This document shows positions 11,781 to 21,400 of a stretch of DNA of 64,000 nt, piece by piece. The stretch lies in NCBI GenBank assembly GCA_030278955.1, contig JAOANR010000011.1, positions 46,487,417 through 46,551,416 of the forward strand, read 5' to 3'. Position numbers and translations under genes: made by a program. This stretch comes from Hygrophila difformis. Its lineage: Eukaryota; Streptophyta; Magnoliopsida; Lamiales; Acanthaceae. Each line of letters begins with the position of its first letter. Positions within the stretch are counted from its first letter, which is position 1. A model generated the notes under the pieces. It was not told where the DNA came from, did not search any database, and saw nothing but the letters and a program-made list of their open reading frames with translations.

Positions 11781-12469
11781 CAGACTATTGGCTTATATAT
11801 TGTGGATGTTTAACTGCAGATTAGTGTTCCAAGTTGGCAGTGAAAATTTCTATTGGTATGGAAGGTATTGGAAAATACAACATTTGGCATAGGCGGCATT
11901 GGTAACGACCTTCATTGGAAGCACATTAACTGCATCAGGAAGAATGTGATGATTGTGACATTCCACATATTACTCCTCTCGGGACATTCAGTATGGCCTT
12001 GCAGATTCAAAGAGGAAAAGGATAGCAGCGGATTGATCGCAATATCAACTTATCGTCGTAGTTACCTTGATAAAGGTCCACCTGGGGGCAAATCGTCTGG
12101 AAAAGCGAGCAACCACGAGTACGTTGTGGTCAGAGTGATGGTGATAGTTCATCTGATGATGATTCGTAAGAGAACCCAGTTCGATTTACTCACAAACGAA
12201 AGCGAGCAAGCCTTAAAAGGAGCTGTAAAGAGGGTTGATTTCATGCAGTTGCTCTGTGTGTAAAAACGGTTGATTATACGAATCTAAAAAGATCTCACTT
12301 TAATAATTTAATATTATGTAGAAGCTATAGTATGTTACTAATAATTTATTAATAGTATATACTAAAAGCATAATAATACTTGTAGTATATAATAATTATT
12401 TATAGAATATTAATAATCATATTAGTATTAGTATTTGAGTTAATGATAATATAATTCTTTCAAAATTAT

Positions 12470-13400
12470 AATTATTTTATCTTTGTTACAATATTATTGG
12501 AGAATATTATTAATAATCACTATTTATTATTTTAAAAAAAGAGAAAGTAAAAAATATCCACAAATTAATTATTACTATTATTAAGTTATTAATTTATCGA
12601 ATTTTTAATATTTATTTTTACACTAAATACTAATTCCTCTTTTGATAATAATAAATATTGTTTAATACATTTTGTTTAAAAACGGTCAAAAAAATTCTTA
12701 ATATTTATTATAATTATAAAATAATTATATTAGCAATACTTTAAATAGAAATAGTAATATTAAATATTCATATTATTGTAATAATTATTTATACTATAAT
12801 ATTTCTTGATATTATAATAATTTTTTTTAAAACTATTTAATGATATTTATTATTGATAATATTTTGTTCAAATTTAATTATAATAATAATTCATAATAAA
12901 TAATTTCTTAATATTATTATAATTTTTTAATTATGATATTTTATCTTTGTTACAATATTATTGGAGAATATTATTAATAAACACTATTTATTATTTTAAA
13001 AAAAGAGAGTAAAAAATATCCACAAATTAATTATTACTATTATTAAGTTATTAATTTATCGAATTTTTAATATTTATTTTTACACTAAATACTAATTCCT
13101 CTTTTGATAATAATAAATATTGTTTAATACATTTTGTTTAAAAACGGTCAAAAAATTCTTAATATTTATTATAATTATAAAATAATTATATTAGCAATAC
13201 TTTAAATAGAAATAGTAATATTAAATATTCATATTATTGTAATAATTATTTATACTATAATATTTCTTGATATTATAATAATTTTTTTTAAACCTATTTA
13301 ATGATATTTATTATTGATAATATTTTATTCAAATTTAATTATAATAATAATTCATAATAAATAATAATAAATAATTTCTTAATATTATAATAATTTTTTA
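12470..13400. repeat. Direct duplication of about 440 bp in AT-rich DNA (offset 464 bp)
   Basis: The stretch from 12470 to about 12905 recurs at 12935-13400 with very few changes; CTTTGTTACAATATTATTGG, for example, starts at 12481 and 12945. Both copies are over 85 percent A+T and carry no reading frame. The two copies are much closer to each other than other repeats in this interval, so the duplication looks recent. The region from 12264 to 12470 holds only similar AT-rich sequence. Confidence 0.85.
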
Positions 13401-13494
13401 ATGCTATTTATTAATATTTATTATTGATAATAATTATTCAAATTTACTTATAAAAATAATTCATAATAAATAACAAAAAATGAAGTAAAAATCA

Positions 13495-13680
13495 GGGGGG
13501 CGGAGGGGGACCCGGGTTCAACTTCGGACACCGGGTTCGACCCTCACCAGGGTCGACCCCCACACACGACCCCGCCCCCCTAATCCACATTACTTAATTA
13601 AGCCCGGGTTCGACGTCTTGCTTCGGGGTCGACGTCGACCCCATTCTCGACCCGGGGTCGTTTTGGTCTTTTCGGGCATA
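13495..13680. other. GC-rich palindromic island
   Basis: About 185 bp of strongly GC-rich sequence sit abruptly inside AT-rich DNA. GGGGGGCGG (13495-13503) is mirrored by CCGCCCCCC (13572-13580). Between and beyond the arms are several near-palindromes of the type GGGTTCGACCC, GGGTCGACCC and CCCGGGTTCGACG. No tRNA fold or gene was found. It could be the end of a DNA transposon or a tract able to form hairpins. Confidence 0.5.
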
Positions 13681-13957
13681 AAAGTGAAAGGTTTATTGCG
13701 GCGGTCAAAAAAGTTAATGCTCAGATACTGACCGGGTACTGTCGTATATTTCTTCATGATACAATTGAAAGTATTTTTGTACTTCTGGTGTTTGTACATT
13801 TTACTTCAAATATAGTACCTTAAACATTTAATGACATGCATCCTTAGGCCTAAATTGGAGGGACATAAAAATGTTGAATGGTGATGGTGCAGTTTCAATT
13901 AATTGAAAAATGATCAGGCTAAAAAAATTAATTGAAAAATGAAAACATAGTTAAAAG
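13681..13957. other. Intergenic, nothing recognised
   Basis: Ordinary AT-rich sequence; the short minus frame across 13590-13799 shows no known motif. Confidence 0.5.
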
Positions 13958-14253
13958 TAGGGGTCGACAAAATATTCGAACTGATTCGCCGAACCGTAAA
14001 ATCGAATTAAAATGGAACCAAATTTTCGGTTAACCGAGGATCCCGGTTCAAATACAAATACTTCATGTGAGTATTTGTCCGGTTCAAATACAGATACAAA
14101 AATTTAAATTATTTTACCCGATTAATCGAACCGAACCTAATATATTTATTGTGTTTTACAAAATTATATATATTGTGTATATTATACATATTTGATGGTA
14201 TATAATTATATATCAATAATATATAAATATTTATTTAATTGTTTAAGTATATA

Positions 14254-14851
14254 CTCCGCCCGTCCCATTATTTATGTCTCATTTTTTTTTTTGATTGTCC
14301 CAACACTTTTGTCACATTCCATTTTAGGAAATAAGTAAATACTTCCTCCGTCTCGTAATGTTTATTACGTTTGTGAATATACTACTATTCACATATAGAT
14401 TTTTACTTAAAATTTTATTATAGTTATACAAGTTAAAATATAGCCAAGTGGGATTTTGTTAGATTCGTCTCGTCGTGTAGTTTTTAAATATGTAACTTTT
14501 AGAATATTTCCTTATGCAGAACTTAAGTTATTAATGATTCAAAATGTGCATCGAACAGCGTGACAGGTGGGCCCGTCAAAAATAATATGAGACCGAGGAA
14601 GTATTAATCACTAAACTTATCCCCATCACATCACATAAATAAATAAATATCATTAATAAATTCAACTCACAACTATCACATCACACATAAATAAATCAAT
14701 TAAAAATTCAAACTCATTACCATCACATCACATAAATTCCTAATATACTCTCACTTTACACACTAATCTACTCCTACATCAAATACTAATTATCCCCACA
14801 TAAAATACATTGCCCAAAAGTTTTGGGACACTGTAAGTGGGACGGAGGGAG
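14254..14851. mobile_element. Stowaway MITE (outer), containing a second Stowaway
   Basis: Ends CTCCGCCCGTCCCA and TGGGACGGAGGGAG are inverted, with TA on both sides (14252-14253, 14852-14853). It is interrupted by the element at 14342-14601; without it the length is about 336 bp, close to the one at 23767-24095, which it also resembles internally. Confidence 0.85.
14342..14601. mobile_element. Stowaway MITE (inner, 260 bp)
   Basis: Ends CTTCCTCCGTCTCGTAATG and GAGACCGAGGAAG with TA duplications. It contains the GTTAGATTCGTCTCGTCGTG segment typical of the ~260-bp Stowaway family repeated throughout this window. Confidence 0.85.
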
Positions 14852-15300
14852 TAATAAAATGAATATTAAAAAAATGAAGATAATTATAAAAAAATATGTC
14901 CTATATTGGGTTTTTGCCCTTAAGAATACTCTTTATTGAAATAGACACTACATTAAGGTTTTTTAAATATACTAATATATTTTGATAACACTAAAACGAA
15001 CCACCGAATTCGATAGTTATATGGTTTTTTTAATAATATTATTGTATTGTAATAATCTCAAAAATAAACCTCTAAATGTTAAGAATTAAGAAATGAAGAT
15101 TTGATTATAAAGTTTAGTAGGCTTGTACAAAATATTCGAATCGAATCGCTTAACCGCTGAATCGAATCGAAACCGAATCCCTAGTTGACCGAAGAGTCCG
15201 GTTACAAATAAAAAAACCTGAAAAACTCAAGATAACCGAACCGTACCCACCCCTAGTTAAAAGATAGTTTTAATCTCAGCAGGTCATGTAACAAATATGA

Positions 15301-15301
<1 letters not shown>

Positions 15302-15341
<40 letters not shown>
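15302..15341. repeat. (AAT)n microsatellite
   Basis: About thirteen uninterrupted triplets. Confidence 0.95.
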
Positions 15342-15565
15342 TTATTTGAATAAAAATATTTATAAATTAGCAAATAAAAAAAATATTTAAGTTCAAACGT
15401 TATCTTTGTTAATTTGCTTTCTTTTAAATAGCACATATTGAGCCTAATATACTACTCGATCCGTCCAGTTCTTTTTAGTAGATTTTTTTAAAGATTAAAA
15501 ATTGTTTCACAATCATTGTCATTTATAGATAGTTATAGATAGTTTTCTTAATTTTTACTATATTG

Positions 15566-15676
15566 GGGATGTTTGGGAGTCAGCGGATTTGCTAGCAGAT
15601 AGCAGATTCGGAGAGAGAATTGTGAGAGGATATGCTGATTGAATATGCTCCTAAATATGCCGGCTTCCAAACATCC
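15566..15676. mobile_element. Small inverted-repeat element (111 bp)
   Basis: GGATGTTTGG at the left and CCAAACATCC at the right form a perfect 10-bp inverted repeat that extends imperfectly inward. No clear target-site duplication was found, so the superfamily is open. Confidence 0.5.
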
Positions 15677-15966
15677 ACATTATCCTTTAACTTATATAAA
15701 TGTTATTTCTTGAGATTTATAATCATGTCACATTTGAAATGTCTAAAAATTTTTGGACATGCACAATCCTATTCATTTATTTAATTGTTAATATTTTAAA
15801 ATATAGAGAAATAATAATTATAAAAGATATATATTCTAAACTATGCGAAAAGACGAATCCAACAAGATCTCGCTTGACTATATTTTTTTTCTATATAACG
15901 ACAATAAAAATTTAGGTCAAATATGCATAATGAATAGTGTAAAAAGTCCAAATGAGACCGTGGGAG

Positions 15967-16210
15967 TAGGGGTGATCGAGTATCGAGTATCGAGCTTGAA
16001 CAGTAACAAAATTTAAAGTTCAAGCCCGAATTTAACTAGGCTATATAGTATATAATTTAAATTTTAATTGGCAGTTTTACTTATTATGTTGCAAAATATA
16101 AGTTTGTTAGGCTTATGAAAGATTAAGTTGTATCTAATAGTTTTTCTATTTTTATATTTTGAAAATTTAATAGTCTAATCGAGTATCGAGTCGAGTATTC
16201 CTCACCCCTA
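15967..16210. mobile_element. hAT-type MITE (244 bp)
   Basis: TAGGGGTGATCGAG and CTCACCCCTA are inverted ends, and the flanking 8 bp CGTGGGAG occur at 15959-15966 and 16211-16218. TCGAGTATCGAG motifs are repeated just inside both ends. Confidence 0.85.
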
Positions 16211-16375
16211 CGTGGGAGTACAAAAAAATTTAGTTGAAGAGTAAAAATGAAAATGTAATTAATTAATGCAAATATTAGTTTTTTTTTTGGGTAAGATGCA
16301 AATATTAGTTATTGAAATTGAATTGAATGAGACAACTATTTAGAAATATAGGAAGTAATCAATTTATTCCACCCG

Positions 16376-16620
16376 TTCCATTTAACTTGTCTTGTTTGAC
16401 TTCTACACACAATCCAATGCACTTTTTCAATCGTTAATATCTCAAAATATGTATAATAAAAAATAATGTAAAATATATTATAAAACTACATAATTATACA
16501 ATTGTAACAAGACTTAACTCGACTATTCTTTTTCTAAATATATATTTGCAATAAATTTGAGTCAAAACTGAATAATAAACAGTGTCGAAAAATCAAAAGA
16601 CATGTTCATTGGAACAAACA
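16376..16620. mobile_element. Degenerate Stowaway-like MITE
   Basis: The body matches the family (ACTTGTCTTGTTTGACTT, ...TTGTAACAAGACTTAACTCG) and the ends CACCCGTTCCATT / TTCATTGGAACAAA are decayed relics of the CTCCCTCCGT terminus. Confidence 0.5.
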
Positions 16621-16674
16621 TATTGGGTCAAATATACTAAAAAAAATTTTGGGTACAAAATACACTAAAAATTA

Positions 16675-16933
16675 CTCCCTCCGTCCCAGACAAGATGTCT
16701 AGTTTGACTTTTTGGCACTGTTCATTGTTTAACTTTGACTTAATATTATAACAAGTATATATTTGAAAAAAATAGACGAGTTGGGTCTTGTTAGAATCGT
16801 ATAATCATGTAGTTTTATACTATATATTTTACATAATTTTTTGTTATACATATTTTGAGATATTAACGATTGAAAAAATGCATTGGATTGTGTGCGGAAA
16901 TGAAACAAGACATCTTAAACGGGATAGAGGGAG
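16675..16933. mobile_element. Stowaway MITE (259 bp)
   Basis: CTCCCTCCGTCCCAGAC opens and GGGATAGAGGGAG closes it, with TA at 16673-16674 and 16934-16935. Confidence 0.85.
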
Positions 16934-17379
16934 TACTATGTAGAAAATATTTGGGATCTTAAATAACATTGGTAATAACATTTTTTAAATCCGTAGGGGT
17001 AAAAATGTAAATATTGTAAACCGAAGACCGGGAAATGTAATTATTCCCGGGTAATCAGATAACTCCAAAGTCCAAAAGTTGAAAGCTTAAGGCATCGTCC
17101 ACGCGCAAGTCCATGACGGCACACTCCCCGAGCGTGAAATCCTGACCGTGGAATCCATTCTTAATATCACAGCCGTCAGTTCATATTACACTACAACCAT
17201 ACTGTGCACTCTCCATTAACGGGCCTACTCTACCCAGCCTCGGAAAACGCATGGCCCAAATCCAAAGCTAAGGCTAGGGTCCGAGCCGAAGGCCAATGTC
17301 GATTTTTCTTTGTTTTTGATGGCTTTTATTTGAGCGCTTTTTGTCTGATGAAACAAAAAAAGGACTTCTCAGTTCTCAC

Positions 17380-17560
17380 TATTAATTAGAGAGAGAAAGC
17401 AAGCAAGCAGGGAGGGACCTATACGTACATATTTTGGTGTATGTATTTACAGAGAGAGAGAGAGGGGAGAGGAGGAGGTAGTAGCAGCAGATTTGATTAG
17501 AGTTCAAGGTGGTTAAGGAGATTGCACTGTCTGATCTTCAAATTCAGCCACTTAGGAAGT
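17380..17560 (+). promoter_or_regulatory. GA-rich leader and probable first non-coding exon of the downstream gene
   Basis: GAGA-rich tracts at 17387-17395 and 17451-17480, typical of plant 5' untranslated leaders, are followed by GGAAGTAAGT near 17555-17564, a good splice donor. A matching acceptor TTTTCTATAG is at 18328-18337. The interval 17565-18337 is T-rich and free of long frames, as expected for a leader intron. No TATA box was identified with confidence upstream. Confidence 0.5.
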
Positions 17561-18473
17561 AAGTTTGTACAAACGAAATTGGACGAAGAGATAGTAATGT
17601 TACAATCGTCGCTGCACTCAATTGTTTAACTCAGATCACACTTTGTGCACACGGAGTTCCACTTTTTGCTTCTTACTGTTTTTTGGTTGTGTTTGACACA
17701 AAGTTTAAGTTTTTATTCGGTTTTGTGGAATGTAATTTTCGAAATCAGTGAATTATGAATTGAGCTTGGATTGTCTGTGTTCTGGTTTAAATTGGTTGTG
17801 TTGGTGTTGGAGTTAATTTTATGGAGGGTTTTATCGTTGTTCTGAAAGAAATTTGGGTAGATTTATGACATGCAAGAGTCTTTTTAGGTCATCTTGTTTT
17901 GGTTGATTGGGTGTTTGAATTGTTCCCTAAATTCTTGCTTTGCATGGTTGTTTATGTGGTTGATAAATATTATAGTTGAATTTAGTTGGGCTTTGCCCGC
18001 GGAAGTGGTTTTGGTGTTTTTTCTTGGCCGTATTTTAGTAGTAATTGGTTGATGATAAGGTTAAAGCTGTCTTACTTTAGAAGTCCACCTTTTTGGAATC
18101 AATGCTCTTGTGCGGTGTGTTCCTTATGGCTCGTGCTGTGTTTCCTGATTTATTCTCGATGCATTTTGTGGAGTTTTTCTCTTTGTTAAAGTTCCCCACT
18201 TTCAATTTCTCTGAGAGACTTTTGTTGCTTTACAAAATGAGCTTGGTTCGATTGAAACTATACATTACAATAGTTTACCATGTTTTATGGTTCGATGGCA
18301 TTAATATATACCTTTTCTTGCTGATCATTTTCTATAGGTAGTCCGTAGTTGAGTGCCAGGAGCCTCCTCTTTTCTTGCATATTAACTTCGGAGGGCATTA
18401 GCTTTTTCTTGAGCAACAACATCGGATGCAGCATCCTGATATATAAGTCAGCCCCTGAATCTCATTGATACAG

Positions 18474-21400
18474 ATGTTGCAGCGCCAAATTTTGTTAAAA
18501 CAACTGCAGGAACTGCAGCGGAGGCAGCAACTTCAGGAACCTGGTGATGCAAGAAACCAGGACTACATAAATCAGCTGTTATCATTAAAACAATCCTCAG
18601 GGAATCAGTTTCCTCCTATAGTTAACAGGGCAACTGTTAATGATTCACAAATGATGCAACACAGTGGGTCCGACATTTTACAAGGTTCCCTCAATGGATT
18701 GGTTCTTTCACAAAGTCATAATTATGCTTTGGGTTCTATGGCACTGTCAATGCCGCAGTGTGACATATCTTTGTATGGCAATACTGCTTCAAATCTGCAT
18801 TCTCCACTCCAAGGACCAGATAATCATTCTGCAAATCTGTTGGCTATGAACAGTGACAATGCTTCTGGAATGTATCCCGCACCTGCATTAGGCACTGATA
18901 GCTCATTCATGAGCCATCCTGGAAACTACTATTCTGAACAGATTGGTTTGCCAAGTGAATCTTTTTTGACCAATCAAGTGTTTCAGGACAAGAATTTGTT
19001 TGGACAAGTTCCCATTCACAGTTTAAATAGAGATCTTTTATTGATGGATTACTCCCAGCAAGGAATTCCTTTACAGAGAAGTACATTGATTCTGGAATCA
19101 GGGGAGAGGTATGGAGGTACTGGCTCATATGGAACTCCTGGACAAGTGTCAAATGTATCACAGCGTAATGACTCTCTAGATCCGTTGGAGCAAAAGGTTT
19201 TGAATAATTCAGAATATAACAGCTGGGCATCGTCTTTTGGAAGTAAAAAAATTGATACACCAAGCTTCGAGAGTACAGTGGAAAACCCATCTTACATGGT
19301 CACGTCACCCTCTGTTCAAAGTGGTAGCTGGAGTGCTCTTATGCAATCTGCTGTTGCAGAAACGTCAAGCAGTGATACTGCAATGCAGGAAGAGTGGAGT
19401 GGATTAAGCTTCCAGAACCCAGAGTTATCTTCTGAGAATCAGCCTTTAAATTTCATAAACAGTGAAATCCCACAAAACAATTGGATAGATAGAAATATGC
19501 AAAATGTTCCCTCTCCATGTTCCAATCCAGATCCATTGTTCCAGAAATCATATGACAACTACAGTTTGCAATCTGGTTTCCAAATTTTCAAACAGAAAGA
19601 TGAGTTTCAATCGGAGACTTCCAATGTCCCAAACCAGTATTCTCTTAGAAATACTAGCAATCTGGTTCAGACATCCTTAACTTCACCAAGTATTTGGCCT
19701 GCAAAATGTAAGTAGATTTGAAATGGTATGCATCAGCCTAAATATATAAGTGGGCTACAACGCAGTGATACATTAATTTTCAATGCATCTTAGGCAGCTT
19801 GATATAGAAAGTCATGCTTCGTGGAGTACTAAGAATTTCATGGGCGGTTCTGAATGGGGCATGTGTAAAAGTCTGGAGTGAAGTATGCTTCTAGAAGCAA
19901 ACCATTGCTCTCAGCCTTTGCGACAATCTTAGGATTGAATGGAGTTGCTTAAGATGCATCCTTCGCATTCTCTGTTCTAACTTAATAACTTAAGTTTTCA
20001 CTCTTGTGCAGGTCATGAATCTGGAGGCCCAACATGGATTCAGGGAAATACGTCAGATTCTGTGATTGGTCACACTCAAAAATCATTTAATCAGGTTGAT
20101 GAGACAGTCGTTGCTTGTGAAAGTTTTTTACTTTCATAGTAATTCATAAAATTGTGATGTTGTTTCTGACCATTGATATATTATGTTAATATAGCTTGTG
20201 CCAAAGTTGGTTATGGTCATGACAAAAACACTAATTTGCTATTCTATTAGCGTTTTACAGGTGAACCAGATGAATGGTCAAAAGTATTCAGTGGAATCAG
20301 AGACAATGGATTTTGGAACCATTGTTGGGCACAGGTCAGCTCTCTTGGATGTCCGCAGTGAAAATTTGACAGCTCAAAAGTAGTTATAGTCTATAATATC
20401 TCAAAATTAGTATGCTTATGACTGAGAAAAGTACTTTTAGCCTATCATTTCTTTCTATTATCAAATGGTTGAAATCTTTATTTTTCTTGTAATATTTATG
20501 ATTGACATACTCACAGTCTCATTTACATATTTTTGTGTGGACTCTTTGGACTCATTCTGGTGATGTTGTTTTCTATGACAGTGAAATTATGCTTGAGTTG
20601 CCTAACAAGAATGAGGTATCAAATGATCATACTTCTGGAATAGAGTTGAACTCTACAGTCTCACTCAATGACCTGCTGCCAACTGATACTTCTGCCGAAT
20701 ATTTTACCAAACCACATGATAGCAGCACTGTTTCACAAGGTTTTGGCTTTAAGCTGATGCCTGCGTATGCCGGTGCTCCACAGTCGAACTCATTTTTTCC
20801 ATCTTTGTCGATGGTGGGTAAAACAACAATTTTCCATGTAAATCCGGACGCATGTGCGGGTCTTCAAAGATGGCACCACCATTTTTACATGAATAAAATT
20901 CTTTATGTGTTGTAAATAGTAATCTTGAACTCTTATACTTGCAGGGGAGCTCACATTTATCATCTGTTCCAAGTGATTATGTGAATTATGTTAGGATGCA
21001 GCACCAAGCTCTGCCAGTCTCAAGTCAATTGACTACTAAATTTCCAGAATATAGCTCTCCTTCCTCCCAAGTTAATCATTTTCAACAGAAAGGCACTGGC
21101 ACTGGTGCTCTAGAGTTTCCAATTGTGGACAGGATAGTAGACGCTCAATTATCAGGGCCTTCATATGTGTTGCAGAGTGCCTCATTTCCAATGGGGCTGT
21201 CCACTCCACTGCCAGATAATATCACTTGTGGAGATGTGCTTTCCCGAAAGCCTTTCAACTTCTCTTCCAATCTGCTTCGCTGCCCTGGTGCAGTTTCTTG
21301 CACGCTACAGAATAGTTCCAGGGCTTCTCCTGTGCAGCCCAGCCTGATCTATCCAAAAAGCGAACATAACGTACAGGCATTTGGCACATATTCAGGAACA

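Larger units (their letters stand above)
7972..12263 (+). other. Array of diverged repeats with a recurring GxGGIG(K/N) coding motif and trinucleotide microsatellites
   Basis: This 4.3-kb region has no complete gene that I recognise. It is built from imperfect copies of at least two blocks (8632/9586/10832 and 9139/10092), separated by ATT- or ATC-type microsatellites. On the plus strand the sequence GGCATTGGTAA or GGAATGGGAGGTAT recurs near 8015, 8705, 9056, 9290, 9659, 10005, 10345, 10905, 11282, 11856 and 11890. Each encodes G-(M/L/I)-(G/E)-G-I-(G/D)-(K/N) or a close variant in some frame (GLGSIGN at 8015). GMGGIGK is the P-loop wording of plant NB-ARC resistance proteins, but no RNBS, GLPL or LRR motifs were found around it. 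The longest frame, 11853-12263 (136 codons), includes one copy. I cannot name the source. Confidence 0.5.
13958..15255. mobile_element. hAT-type non-autonomous element carrying nested insertions
   Basis: The ends TAGGGGTCGAC and CACCCCTA are inverted repeats, and the element is flanked by a perfect 8-bp duplication GTTAAAAG at 13950-13957 and 15256-15263. An 8-bp duplication and a TAGGG terminus are the marks of hAT elements. The subterminal parts share ATATTCGAA/CCGAACCG motifs. The Stowaway nest at 14254-14851 accounts for about 600 of its 1298 bp, so the original element was about 700 bp, like those at 32189 and 58232. Confidence 0.85.
15455..16218. mobile_element. Stowaway-like MITE interrupted by two smaller elements
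   Basis: The left end CTCGATCCGTCCAG follows TA (15453-15454), and the right end GAGACCGTGGGAG precedes TA at 16219. The right end is split by the hAT element at 15967-16210, whose 8-bp duplication CGTGGGAG is part of the Stowaway terminus. A 111-bp inverted-repeat element lies at 15566-15676. Removing both leaves about 400 bp. Confidence 0.65.

Noticed and set aside
11853..12263. 136-codon plus frame as a real gene
   Set aside because: It holds one GxGGIG motif, but the rest looks random, it starts in a repeat and is not preserved in the other blocks; I kept it only as part of the array.
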